A stretch of 64,000 nt of DNA. It comes from Bacteroidales bacterium. GTDB lineage: Bacteria > Bacteroidota > Bacteroidia > Bacteroidales > GCA-2748055. The DNA lies in the NCBI GenBank assembly GCA_030589895.1, contig JAUUZQ010000007.1, positions 1-64,000 on the forward strand, in the 5' to 3' direction. The translations under genes were made by a program, and so were the position numbers. Below the pieces are notes generated by a model. That model searched no databases. It was not told where the DNA came from and was given only the letters and a program-made list of their open reading frames with translations. This document shows, piece by piece, positions 1 through 10,005 of this stretch; the stretch's first letter is position 1; every line of letters starts with the position of its first letter.

Positions 1-556
1 CGGGAATTTCATTATATACCGGAGCAACGACCTCCTGCGGACTACTCTTTTTCTGCACTTCCTCTTCTTCCTCTTCTTCCTCTTCCTTCTCTTGTCTCTC
101 TTCAACTTCCACAATATGATTTGTCTCCGGGAAGATAACATCCTCCTCAACAACCGAATCTTCCATATCAAGCTCCTCCTTCACCCCAATACCTTTCAGG
201 TCCTCTTCTTTTTCATCCTCCGGCTCCATGATATCTGTGTCCAGTTCAAATGCATCATCTGAATTATCTGTGCCCCCAAGGAACTCCAGCTCTGTCCTCT
301 TCAAACCCGGGGAAGGAAGCAAGTCACCAAGCTCTCCGCTTATCCAATGGTAAAGATGTTTCCGGTCACTGCTAAAAACTGCTGCTTTCTCTGTCTCATC
401 TCCATGTTCAAGGTCAAGTTGTTTCATTGCCTTTAATTTAAGAAAATGAGCAATATTGAACCATGGATACTTCTTCACGAGACTGTTGATCTCATCAAGG
501 TCCATATTAGTGAACTTATCTGCAGATAATAATTCTATGAGTCTCTCTCTCTTCAT
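1..556 (-). CDS. Uncharacterised Bacteroidota protein, partial (N-terminus inside window, C-terminus beyond position 1), with a poly-Glu linker
   Basis: Not in the ORF track because it runs off the window. Reverse complement from CAT at 554-556 reads MKRERLIELLSADKFTNMDLDEINSLVKKYPWFNIAHFLKLKAMKQ...VEERQEKEEEEEEEEVQKKSS with no stop to position 1. Confidence 0.8.
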   Translation of the reverse strand, partial: MKRERLIELLSADKFTNMDLDEINSLVKKYPWFNIAHFLKLKAMKQLDLEHGDETEKAAVFSSDRKHLYHWISGELGDLLPSPGLKRTELEFLGGTDNSDDAFELDTDIMEPEDEKEEDLKGIGVKEELDMEDSVVEEDVIFPETNHIVEVEERQEKEEEEEEEEEVQKKSSPQEVVAPVYNEIP

Positions 557-574
557 TGGATCAAAGGTAACAGA

Positions 575-1111
575 TTACCAGTTAACAAATGCCTTGTTAA
601 AAATATCTTCAACAATTGACTCAACAATAAGGTCAATTAACTCGTTCTCAACGTCAGCGAGATTTTGGCTCGAGTCATAGTCTTCATATCTTGAAAAACT
701 TGAATCGAAATCCAGATCCGGCTGAACAGAGTTTGTATACACCACCTTTACCGAAATCGTCAGCCTGTTCCTTGCTGCAGTCTCCTGTCCAGTGATAGCC
801 GTTGGTTTTGTGGCATAATTCCTGATCTCACCAGAGAAACTTACCTGTCCAGTTCCTGAAATCAGTTCCAAGCTTGTATTTGCCTGTATTTTATCGATAA
901 GTGCATCTGTAAAAAGCTGGCTTAGCTGCGCCTGTACAACAGGGGCCCGGTTGGGAAAATAGTCTACGGAGACTGTAGTAATTTCAGGGCTTATATTCAC
1001 GCCGCTAAAAGAATAACTCACCTTACAAGCGGTAAATAACTGAGAAAGCAATACAATCATCAGCCAGGTAAATGAAATTCTTATCTTTTTCGTCATGCTA
1101 AGCTTTCTCAT
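575..1111 (-). CDS. lptE: LptE-like LPS assembly lipoprotein
   Basis: Lipobox-like LSQLFTAC, then CKVSYSFSGVNISPEITTVSVDYFPNRAPVVQ..., typical of Bacteroidota LptE; 4-nt overlap with the upstream sigma-54 regulator. Confidence 0.85.
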   Translation of the reverse strand: MRKLSMTKKIRISFTWLMIVLLSQLFTACKVSYSFSGVNISPEITTVSVDYFPNRAPVVQAQLSQLFTDALIDKIQANTSLELISGTGQVSFSGEIRNYATKPTAITGQETAARNRLTISVKVVYTNSVQPDLDFDSSFSRYEDYDSSQNLADVENELIDLIVESIVEDIFNKAFVNW

Positions 1112-2355
1112 TGAATATTATACTCTTTGATCTTTCTATATAGAGTACGTTCGGATATGCCTAATTCTTGTGCAGCATATTTTCTTTTTCCCCTATGCTT
1201 TTCCAGGGCTTTCTGTATGAGTTCAATTTCTTTGTCTTCCAATGAAAGTGATTCCTCTGTTATCTCTTCGGTATCCTGTATATGTTCAGCTTGTCTGGAA
1301 GATGTTTGTTGAGAGATTGTATTATTGAATGCCTCATCCTGCGTGGTCTCCACCTCATGCCCTTTTCCATACAAATTTCTAATGATCTGGGCATTGTCAC
1401 TCTCCACTTCTTCACTGGTGGCTCCTTTTTGCATGATCTCCCTGACCAGCTTTTTCAGATCACTCATGTCACTCTTCATATCGAATAACACTTTATAAAG
1501 GATTTCACGTTCATTATTAAATGCTTCATCACTTATTCCTCCGGTATGGTAGAGTGCTGGCAACCTTGTGTCCTGAGATTCGGGCAAATACTTTAAAAGG
1601 ATGGCCGGTGTTACTTCCCTTTCCTTCTCAATAATTGAAATCTGCTCTGCGAGATTTTTCAGCTGCCGAACATTTCCGGGCCATTCGTATTTAAGCATTA
1701 CCAATTTAGCATCATCTGTGAGAGAGATTGCCGGCATTCTGTAATTCTCTGCAAAATCGAAGGCAAATTTCCTGAAGAGCAGAATAATATCATTCCCGCG
1801 ATCTCGCAAAGAAGGAATACTAATAGGAACGGTATTGAGTCTGTAGTATAGGTCTTCCCTGAATTTCCCATTTTTTATTGCCTGCGGGACTTCAATATTT
1901 GTGGCAGCAATAATCCTTACATCCGTCTTAAGCACCTTTGAGGAGCCTACGCGAATAAATTCCCCCGTTTCGAGAACCCGAAGCAATCGAACCTGTGTAG
2001 ACAATGGTAATTCTGCCACTTCATCCAGAAAGATCGTACCTCCATTCGCCTCTTCAAAATAACCTTTTCGCGTATCTGTTGCTCCGGTAAACGATCCCTT
2101 TTCATGTCCAAAAAGTTCTGAATCTATAGTTCCATCAGGAATTGCTCCACAGTTCACTGCGATATATGGTCCATGCTTTCTTGCACTGGAATGATGGATA
2201 ATCTTAGGAAAAGACTCTTTTCCTGTTCCACTCTCTCCGGTAATAAATACCGATAAATCTGTAGGTGCCACCTGTCTTGCGATATCAATAGCCCGCTCCA
2301 GACCTGCATCGGTCCCTATTATTCCAAATCGTTGCTTTATTTGTTGTATTTCCAT
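1108..2355 (-). CDS. Sigma-54 interacting AAA+ transcriptional regulator with Fis-type HTH
   Basis: Walker A GESGTGKE, GSFTGA loop, Walker B GGTIFLDEV, C-terminal HTH YAAQELGISERTLYRKIKEY; no receiver domain. Confidence 0.93.
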   Translation of the reverse strand: MEIQQIKQRFGIIGTDAGLERAIDIARQVAPTDLSVFITGESGTGKESFPKIIHHSSARKHGPYIAVNCGAIPDGTIDSELFGHEKGSFTGATDTRKGYFEEANGGTIFLDEVAELPLSTQVRLLRVLETGEFIRVGSSKVLKTDVRIIAATNIEVPQAIKNGKFREDLYYRLNTVPISIPSLRDRGNDIILLFRKFAFDFAENYRMPAISLTDDAKLVMLKYEWPGNVRQLKNLAEQISIIEKEREVTPAILLKYLPESQDTRLPALYHTGGISDEAFNNEREILYKVLFDMKSDMSDLKKLVREIMQKGATSEEVESDNAQIIRNLYGKGHEVETTQDEAFNNTISQQTSSRQAEHIQDTEEITEESLSLEDKEIELIQKALEKHRGKRKYAAQELGISERTLYRKIKEYNIQ

Positions 2356-2512
2356 GGGTTTACTGACAAAATAACCTAAAAGTATGACAAAATTACAATA
2401 ATAGTTTAAATTAGAAAGCCAAAACAGCTTAATTACACCCCTGTAAACACACTGTTTATGCGTTAAAAAAGCTTAAATTTGTTTCAACAACAATTCTTGA
2501 GGATCATTTATC

Positions 2513-3253
2513 ATGAGTAGAACACTAGGAATTATACCTGCCCGTTATGCATCCACCCGGTTTCCGGGAAAACCTCTTGCCGATATTCAGGGGAAGCCAA
2601 TGATCCAATGGGTGTATGAACGCTGCACCAGTATATTCGAGCACCTCTATGTTGCAACAGATGATTACCGAATAATAAATGCAGTTAATGGCTTTGGTGG
2701 TAAGGTAATATTAACTGGTGATGGCCACTCAAGTGGAACTGAAAGATGTTTAGAAGCCTATGGCATAATCAGAAAGCAGATTGATTCAGAATTTCACCTT
2801 GTGGTAAACATACAGGGAGATGAACCATTGGTCAATCCGGAGCAGATTGAGGAACTGATCTCTTGTTTCGATATCAGAACCACAGAAATTGCCACCCTGA
2901 TTCAGCCATTCGACGAAACAGAAGACCCTGAAAACCAAAATATTGTCAAGGTTGTAGTTGACCATACGCTAAAAGCTATCTATTTCTCACGCCTTCCAAT
3001 ACCATTTAAGCGGGATAAGTCAACAGAAATCACACATTATAAACACATCGGGCTCTATGCCTATACACCAACTGCACTACACGAGATTTGTTCCCTTAGT
3101 CCAACGATGCTGGAGAAATCTGAAAATCTGGAACAGCTTCGCTGGTTGGAGCATGGATACTCAATTCAAACAAAGGTGACTATGCATAAAAGCCAGGGAG
3201 TTGACTCTCCTGCTGATCTGGACAAGGTCAGGGCCTTGCTCCTCAATAAGTAA
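2513..3253 (+). CDS. kdsB: 3-deoxy-manno-octulosonate cytidylyltransferase
   Basis: MSRTLGIIPARYASTRFPGKPLADIQGKPMIQWVYERC, NIQGDEPL motif. Confidence 0.96.
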   Translation: MSRTLGIIPARYASTRFPGKPLADIQGKPMIQWVYERCTSIFEHLYVATDDYRIINAVNGFGGKVILTGDGHSSGTERCLEAYGIIRKQIDSEFHLVVNIQGDEPLVNPEQIEELISCFDIRTTEIATLIQPFDETEDPENQNIVKVVVDHTLKAIYFSRLPIPFKRDKSTEITHYKHIGLYAYTPTALHEICSLSPTMLEKSENLEQLRWLEHGYSIQTKVTMHKSQGVDSPADLDKVRALLLNK

Positions 3254-3254
3254 T

Positions 3255-5726
3255 TTATTCGTGATGAAGAGCATCAACCGGATTTGACTGTGCTACTCTG
3301 AAGGCAAGAAAGCTTACAGTTCCCATGGCAATAAATATAGCTACAAGAGCTGCAATCAAATAAACACCTGGTGTAAAACCAATATTATAAGGGAACAATT
3401 GTAACCAGTTCTGCATAAAGAAAAACGAAATGACCCATGCAATCAGTATGGATATCAAAAGTAAGATTAGAATCTCCCTGGAAATAATCACCAATACATC
3501 GGTAAGCGTTGCCCCCATCGACTTTCGTATTCCAATTTCCCTGGTCCGTCTTTGGGTGTTAAACATTGTCAAGCCAAAAAGACCAAGACATGCAATAAAA
3601 ATAGCCAGTACAGAAAAGAGGGCAGACAGGTTTCCTGTACGCTGTTCCTCAAGATAATATTTATCCAATTCATCATCGAGGAAAAAAAACTGAAATGGAT
3701 CATCCCCCACAATTTTGGTCCACAGATTATTTATAAGCTTTAGCGTCGACAAATTATGGTCATTGTTCTTTTTAAAGCTGATATTAATGAAGCCATAATT
3801 CGTATGTGAATCAGTCTTATAGAGTATCAAATAAGGTGAAATTGTCTTTCTGAGGGTACTGTGATGAAAATCCTTCATCACTCCAACAACTTTGTACTCA
3901 AGTAGAGAACCATCAGACATGTTACTCTGTATTATTGTATTTAAGGGGTTTTTCAATTTATATTCTCTTACCGCTGCTTCATTAATCAGAACAGATAATG
4001 TATCTGCCGGACCATTAAAAAATCTTCCGTTTTTCCCAACAAGTGTTAATCCATAAGTTTCAAAGAAATCTTCGTCGACATAATTCACATCAAACATAAA
4101 ATTTCTTGACCGATCCATGTCTTTAATCTGATAAGCTGAATAAATAGTACTAAATCCAAGATAAGTGGATGAATTTGAGGTTTTCTCCACTCCGGGAATT
4201 TTTTCAATTTCCTCACAAAATGCATTTAGCTTTGTGCCAAGGGGATCCACCCTGTCTAAAACGACTATATTATCATCATTAAAACCAAGATCCTTTGTAA
4301 CCAGGTAATCAACCTGCTTGGAAACAATTAGTGTTCCGACAATAATGGCAACCGAAATGGTGAACTGAAGAATGACCATCAGGCTTCTGAACAATGCGGA
4401 TCTGTTTTTATTGGCGAAACCACCACGCAATGCTTTCAGGGCATCAAATTTCGAAAGATAAAACGCAGGATAGACCCCGCTTAAGAAACCAACAATCAGT
4501 GCCAGAAGTATAATCCACACCAGAATCCATCCATTTCCAATAGACTGAAAGCTCAATGAAACCTGCATCGATTTATTAAACCAGGGTATACTGATTTCCA
4601 CCAAAAACAGAGCCAGAAGCAGTGCAAGAAGGCTCAGAACAATCGATTCAACAAGAAACTGCCAGATCAGAGTTGATCGATCTGAACCAACCACCTTTCG
4701 CATTCCTATTTCATGGGAACGAATAGAAGACCTCGCTGTAGAGAGATTCATGAAGTTTATACTGGCAATTACCAGAATAAAAAATACGATCATGGAAAAT
4801 ATATAAATATATGACCTGTCATTGACCGGTCTGAAGCAAGATTCCAAACCGACCTCAATATCCTGGTTCAGATGAATATCTACCAAAGGCTGGAGAAAAA
4901 CTCCATAAGTATTTCCGCCACGTCCCCATTCTTCAAGTGTAACTTCCAGTACTGATTCTAACTGTCGGCGAATATGAACCAGCATCACATTGTTCATCTC
5001 CCTTTCAATCTCCTTATAGTCCACTCCGGGCTTCAATAATAAATAGCTATAGATGGAATTATAAAACCAATCATCACTTCTGCTTTCCGGAATACTGGTC
5101 ATTGAGATCATCATATCACAGAAGAAATGTGAATTATCGGGAAACTCCTCCATTACACCTGCTACTAAATAGTAGTTCTCGTCCTCATTGAATTCCAGGG
5201 TCTCACCGATTGGATTTTCAATGCCGAAGTAGAGCATGGCTTTCGCCTTGGTAAGCACAATTGAATTGGGTTCGGAAAGCACTGTTGCTGGATCACCATG
5301 CAGCAGATTTATCGAGAATATCCTAAAAAATGAGGAGTCGGCATAAATCAGATTATCCTCAACAATTTTGACATCATCGTGCCAGACCAGTTGCTGAGGA
5401 AGCATCTCGATACGTACAAAATCCTCAATGCTCTCCAGTTCTCTTGTTAAGGTTGGAGCCATGGTATAGCTTGTCCAGGCTCCTTTGAAATTTTGCTCCC
5501 CGATCTCACCATCCACATACATCCTGTAAATCTGGTCGCTCTTCTCATTAAATCTATCGAAACTTATCTCCTGAGCTATAAACAAGATAATAAGTATGGC
5601 ACTGGCCAGACCTATGGCCAGACCAGACATATTTATCAATGAGAAAATCTTGTTCTTTCGAATATTGCGGATGGCAACATTAAAAAAGTTTCGCCACATA
5701 TAACCAGCTTTTCCTATAAGATGCAT
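3255..5726 (-). CDS. ABC transporter permease (FtsX/MacB-like, two FtsX domains)
   Basis: MWRNFFNVAIRNIRKNKIFSLINMSGLAIGLAS..., REIGIRKSMGAT and HEIGMRKVVGS motifs, MacB-like periplasmic domain. Start may be an internal Met (MWRNFF). Confidence 0.92.
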   Translation of the reverse strand: MHLIGKAGYMWRNFFNVAIRNIRKNKIFSLINMSGLAIGLASAILIILFIAQEISFDRFNEKSDQIYRMYVDGEIGEQNFKGAWTSYTMAPTLTRELESIEDFVRIEMLPQQLVWHDDVKIVEDNLIYADSSFFRIFSINLLHGDPATVLSEPNSIVLTKAKAMLYFGIENPIGETLEFNEDENYYLVAGVMEEFPDNSHFFCDMMISMTSIPESRSDDWFYNSIYSYLLLKPGVDYKEIEREMNNVMLVHIRRQLESVLEVTLEEWGRGGNTYGVFLQPLVDIHLNQDIEVGLESCFRPVNDRSYIYIFSMIVFFILVIASINFMNLSTARSSIRSHEIGMRKVVGSDRSTLIWQFLVESIVLSLLALLLALFLVEISIPWFNKSMQVSLSFQSIGNGWILVWIILLALIVGFLSGVYPAFYLSKFDALKALRGGFANKNRSALFRSLMVILQFTISVAIIVGTLIVSKQVDYLVTKDLGFNDDNIVVLDRVDPLGTKLNAFCEEIEKIPGVEKTSNSSTYLGFSTIYSAYQIKDMDRSRNFMFDVNYVDEDFFETYGLTLVGKNGRFFNGPADTLSVLINEAAVREYKLKNPLNTIIQSNMSDGSLLEYKVVGVMKDFHHSTLRKTISPYLILYKTDSHTNYGFINISFKKNNDHNLSTLKLINNLWTKIVGDDPFQFFFLDDELDKYYLEEQRTGNLSALFSVLAIFIACLGLFGLTMFNTQRRTREIGIRKSMGATLTDVLVIISREILILLLISILIAWVISFFFMQNWLQLFPYNIGFTPGVYLIAALVAIFIAMGTVSFLAFRVAQSNPVDALHHE

Positions 5727-5839
5727 TAATTATGCCACTTAGCCCAACATAATGACTTATAATATTTTAATAAAAACAGCGCTAAGAATAATGTTCGAAT
5801 TTGGTACAGCTGTGTCCCAATTCGCACACAGCTTCAAAG

Positions 5840-6355
5840 TTAAAGAGTAAAAGTGACTTTGAAAGTATAAAGAGAATATTCGTCTGAAATTGATTCAAAA
5901 GAATATTCAAGGTTATTACCGGAAGATTTCGCCATTTCAATAAATCCTAAACCCGCACCACCTTTGGCTGAAAATTTACCATTCGTCATAGTCTCAAGAT
6001 AAAGATCTCTCAGTTCCTCTTTGGACTTGTTATTTACACCCTCTATTTTGCTCCGCAATACATCTACATGTTTATTGCGAACAGGATTAGTAGTAATTAC
6101 CTGAATTTTATCAGCATTCTTATTGATACAAAATGTGGGAGTAAAATTATCGACGGTCTCAAGAAAATCAATATACTCATCGCTGTATTTGAAAATATTC
6201 TCCAACGATTCAATCATAACCGTCACAAGTCTCTTGTATGTTTTGAACTGCAAGTCATACTTCTGTGAGGCTACCTTAAACTCAGACAGTAACGAATCAA
6301 TCGTACTGAAAGACATTATACCTTTATAGTCTAAGATGGTCTTTTCCAAAACCAA
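5840..6355 (-). CDS. SiaB family protein kinase / DUF6272-like
   Basis: 171 aa; GGAGLGFIEMAKSSG resembles the SiaB/DUF6272 GHKL-like motif. Confidence 0.7.
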   Translation of the reverse strand: MVLEKTILDYKGIMSFSTIDSLLSEFKVASQKYDLQFKTYKRLVTVMIESLENIFKYSDEYIDFLETVDNFTPTFCINKNADKIQVITTNPVRNKHVDVLRSKIEGVNNKSKEELRDLYLETMTNGKFSAKGGAGLGFIEMAKSSGNNLEYSFESISDEYSLYTFKVTFTL

Positions 6356-6378
6356 GATTGGATAAAATGAACCGTAAT

Positions 6379-6867
6379 TTATAAAAAACTATTCAAAAAT
6401 CCTTCATTTTCACCCTCATAACCCTCATCTTCCTGTGGATTTGGCATTTTACTTGCTTCGACAGCCAGTTCATCACACCTTTCATTCTCCGGAATATCGG
6501 CATGACCCTTCACCCAGATCAACTCCACATTTACCTTTTTATATATGGCAATGAACCTCATCCAAAGGTCCGGATTTTTCTTCTTTTTAAACCTCTTTTT
6601 TTCCCAATTCCACAACCATCCTTTATTCACGGCATCAACCACATATCGGGAATCAGAATACACTCTGATTTTCAGGTCTTTTCTTTTTACCGCCTCAAGC
6701 GCTACGATCACAGCAAGCAATTCCATCCGGTTATTTGTTGTTAACCTGAATCCATCAGACATTTCCTTCCTCAATCCCTCGAATAGCATCACCACACCAT
6801 ATCCTCCCGGTCCGGGATTTCCTCTGGCAGCACCATCGGTGTATATACTAATACCTTTATATATCAT
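6379..6867 (-). CDS. rnhA: Ribonuclease HI
   Basis: IYTDGAARGNPGPGGYG, NRMELLAVI, YSDSRYVVDAV, WVKGHADIPENERCDELA. Confidence 0.96.
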   Translation of the reverse strand: MIYKGISIYTDGAARGNPGPGGYGVVMLFEGLRKEMSDGFRLTTNNRMELLAVIVALEAVKRKDLKIRVYSDSRYVVDAVNKGWLWNWEKKRFKKKKNPDLWMRFIAIYKKVNVELIWVKGHADIPENERCDELAVEASKMPNPQEDEGYEGENEGFLNSFL

Positions 6868-6884
6868 CCACTAAAAATATAAAA

Positions 6885-6918
6885 AAACACGCATAATTTT
6901 CCGGAATTATGCGTGTTT
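6885..6918 (-). terminator. Hairpin terminator downstream of the S46 peptidase gene
   Basis: 14-bp perfect stem AAACACGCATAATT / AATTATGCGTGTTT with 6-nt loop; T-run on the minus strand; lies just after the stop at 6938. Confidence 0.8.
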
Positions 6919-6937
6919 CATATTTGTGATGAGCCAA

Positions 6938-9133
6938 CTAGGCTCTTTTCTTCCTCTTCTTTTTCTTCTTTGAAGGTGTATCAATTATGGTCATTTCATC
7001 AACCAGATGTTTAGCTCCTGCATATTTGTCAATTACAAACAGTACATAACGGATATCAACATTGATACATTTCTGAAGTTCATCTTCAAATGCAATATCA
7101 CCGCTCATCGCTTCCCAGTTTCCGTCAAAGGCAATACCAATTAATTCACCTTTTCCATTGATTACCGGGCTGCCTGAATTTCCTCCTGTAATATCGTTAT
7201 TAGTGGTAAAGCAAACATTCATTATGCCATCTTCTCCATATCGACCATAGTCTTTGTTTTCATACAGCTCCTTTAATCTTGAAGTGACAACGAATTCGTG
7301 ATTATTAGGATCTTCCTTCTCCATCACTCCTTTAAGAGTTGTATAATATGAATAATGGACTGCATCCATTGGATCATAGTCACCCACAGTACCATAAGTC
7401 AAACGCATGGTTGAATTTGCATCAGGATAGAAATTCCTATCAGGATACATTTCAATTAAACCAGCCAGGAAGAGGTGATTACCTTCAGCAATTTTCTGGC
7501 CACCACTCATTGATCCCATTCTCAGTATTGTAACGATCGTATAAAAATCTCCGATTGCTTTGAATGCCGGATCATTCTGAAGGGTTTCAAGGTCTGGATT
7601 ATCCAGAAAATCATTGTATTTTTTCTGGTCAACAATTAATGCCTTCTGAAAATAATCATCTACAAACATTGCAATATTTCCATCGAATTCTATTGCAATA
7701 TTTTTAATAAATGCCGGTTGGTACGCTGTATCAATATCCTCCGAATACAATTTGACCATAGCAGCCATTACCTTTTTATCGGTAGCTTGATTATAGTCTT
7801 TAAAGAATCCTTCTGAGTGGTCCCTGAGCGCTTCTGTAACAACCTTAAGAGCCTCCATGTCAACTGAATCAGCCTCCAGAACCCCTTGTAATTCCATAAG
7901 TCCCAGTCCTGCAGAAACCGACTCCATACCCATGTAAGCACATTCCAGTAAATAGTTAAATGCATGTCCGGATTCACTTCCTTCTTCCACCCCCTCTTCA
8001 ATCAATCCAAGGGCTTTCCCATATTTTTCCATTCTGCTTGCGTCTGCATTAAGCCATGTCAAAAATTCTTTTTCAATAGCTTGCTTCTCAGCAACAACAT
8101 CAAGATTCAATAATCCTTCTGTTTCTCCGATAGATTTCTTCCAATAATTACTTGACCTGGCATATTTCGAAGCATACTGAATTCTCACCTTGGTATCAGC
8201 CAGCATATCCTCCATCATAATCTCCTGCTTAATTCCCCTGATTTTAATCCTGTCGGGATGTTCTATATCCAGAAGATTTTGAACTTCAAATGATGTCATA
8301 TACCTGGAAGTTCCGCCTGGAAATCCTAATACCATTGCAAAATCATCTTTTTCATAACCATTAATTGACACAGGTAAAAAATGCTTTGATTTCAATGGAA
8401 TATTATCAGGGCTATAATCTGCAGGTAATCCATCGGGATCTGTATATACACGGAACAGGGAGAAATCTCCCGTATGGCGTGGCCACATCCAGTTATCAGT
8501 ATCTGCTCCATATTTTCCAATAGACTCCGGGGGTGCCCCTACCAGCCTTACATCACGATAGGTTTCCATCACAAATAGGAAATACCTGTTAGATTCAAAC
8601 ATGGACCTGACACGAGCACGATAATGCGTACCCTCAGATGCTTCATTCTCCAGCTTGCTGAAAATTTTTCTGATTGCCATGCTACGCTCCTGTCCTTCCA
8701 AGTCATCGTTAACTTCAGCAAGTACCTTTGCAGTTACTTCTTCCATCCGAATTAGAAAAGAGATGGATTTACCTTCATTTGGTAATTCCTCTTCACGGCT
8801 CATGGCCCAAAATCCATTCTTCAGATAGTCATGTTCAACACTGCTGTGATTCTGAATCTCTCCATAACCACAATGGTGATTAGTGAGTAGCAGTCCCTCA
8901 GGCGACACCAATTCGGCAGTACAACTTCCGCCATCAAGTACGCCAACGGCATCCTTCAAACTTGCATGGTTGATGCTGTAGATCTGGTCTGCAGTTAGTT
9001 CAAGACCCATATCGGCCATTTGCTCTGCATTTGCACCCTGAAGGAGGCTCAACAGCCACATCCCCTCATCTGCCTTCACATTCATTTGCATTGAAAAAAT
9101 CAATGCCATAGTAACAGTCAATAGTTTTTTCAT
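6938..9133 (-). CDS. S46 family peptidase (DPP7/DPP11-like)
   Basis: Signal peptide MKKLLTVTMALIFSMQMNVKA, DEGMWLLSLL, catalytic TNHHCGYG and TGGNSGSPVING. Confidence 0.95.
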   Translation of the reverse strand: MKKLLTVTMALIFSMQMNVKADEGMWLLSLLQGANAEQMADMGLELTADQIYSINHASLKDAVGVLDGGSCTAELVSPEGLLLTNHHCGYGEIQNHSSVEHDYLKNGFWAMSREEELPNEGKSISFLIRMEEVTAKVLAEVNDDLEGQERSMAIRKIFSKLENEASEGTHYRARVRSMFESNRYFLFVMETYRDVRLVGAPPESIGKYGADTDNWMWPRHTGDFSLFRVYTDPDGLPADYSPDNIPLKSKHFLPVSINGYEKDDFAMVLGFPGGTSRYMTSFEVQNLLDIEHPDRIKIRGIKQEIMMEDMLADTKVRIQYASKYARSSNYWKKSIGETEGLLNLDVVAEKQAIEKEFLTWLNADASRMEKYGKALGLIEEGVEEGSESGHAFNYLLECAYMGMESVSAGLGLMELQGVLEADSVDMEALKVVTEALRDHSEGFFKDYNQATDKKVMAAMVKLYSEDIDTAYQPAFIKNIAIEFDGNIAMFVDDYFQKALIVDQKKYNDFLDNPDLETLQNDPAFKAIGDFYTIVTILRMGSMSGGQKIAEGNHLFLAGLIEMYPDRNFYPDANSTMRLTYGTVGDYDPMDAVHYSYYTTLKGVMEKEDPNNHEFVVTSRLKELYENKDYGRYGEDGIMNVCFTTNNDITGGNSGSPVINGKGELIGIAFDGNWEAMSGDIAFEDELQKCINVDIRYVLFVIDKYAGAKHLVDEMTIIDTPSKKKKKRKKRA

Positions 9134-9396
9134 TTTTTAAAATTTTAATTACTGATTTGCAAACGTCCAATTTACTTTCAGCAACGACTTTTTAGCGACC
9201 TGGGAAAAACGATACAAAACTGCAAACTTTCTGCCAAGTACTAATTAAAATTTAATGGTCTCAATAAGTTCCAATAAACAATAAAATAACCTGAAAGTTT
9301 GCTTAACTTCTTTGCATTCAAAGCAAAAAAGGCTACAAATATTAAAAAATCTTTTCTATTACCGTGAAATATAAGTAGATTTTTTTACGAAAATAT

Positions 9397-10005
9397 TTAT
9401 GTTTTAGAGAAGGTTATCTGCAATTGTGTATCAGTTAGGCGAAAAGATCTCCTGTGATGTGGCGTAGTCCCAAATTCTTTGATCGCTGCTCTGTGGACGG
9501 CTGTCGGATACCCTTTGTTAGAGTCCCACCTGTACTCAGGATATTTTTGGTGCAAAGCTAACATATGCATATCGCGATGTGTTTTTGCAAGAATCGATGC
9601 TGCAGCAATGGATTTATAGATTCCGTCACCCTTTATAATACAATGGTGAGGAATCTCCGGGTATTCTTTGAATTTATTCCCATCCGCAAGAATTTGACCC
9701 GGCTTTTTCTTCAGCATGTCCAGGGCCCTGTGCATGGCAAGAATTGAAGCATTCAGGATGTTTATTTCATCTATCTCTTCGGGAGATACATGTGCAACTG
9801 CATAGCTTATTGCCTCTTGTTCAATAAGCTCTCTAAGGTATTCTCTCTTTTTGGCACTCAGTTTTTTTGAATCATCCAGTTCATCCAGAATTGGAGTTTG
9901 AGGAAGAATAACTGCAGCTGCAAAAACAGGTCCTGCAAGACAACCCCTGCCTGCTTCGTCGCAACCAGCTTCAATTATTCCGATAGTATGAAAAGGCTTA
10001 AGCAT
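9397..10005 (-). CDS. rnhB: Ribonuclease HII
   Basis: EAGCDEAGRGCLAGPVFAAAVIL, DDSKKLSAKKRE, SILAKTHRD. Confidence 0.96.
   Translation of the reverse strand: MLKPFHTIGIIEAGCDEAGRGCLAGPVFAAAVILPQTPILDELDDSKKLSAKKREYLRELIEQEAISYAVAHVSPEEIDEINILNASILAMHRALDMLKKKPGQILADGNKFKEYPEIPHHCIIKGDGIYKSIAAASILAKTHRDMHMLALHQKYPEYRWDSNKGYPTAVHRAAIKEFGTTPHHRRSFRLTDTQLQITFSKT

Noticed and set aside
1108-2355. Sigma-54 regulator as controller of the mannan loci
   Set aside because: It overlaps lptE and lies in a core-gene context over 12 kb from the accessory region; no sigma-54 (GG-N10-GC) promoter was identified in the PUL promoters.
6379-10005. rnhA and rnhB near each other as a special RNase H locus
   Set aside because: They are separated by an S46 peptidase gene and a terminator; both are ordinary housekeeping genes.
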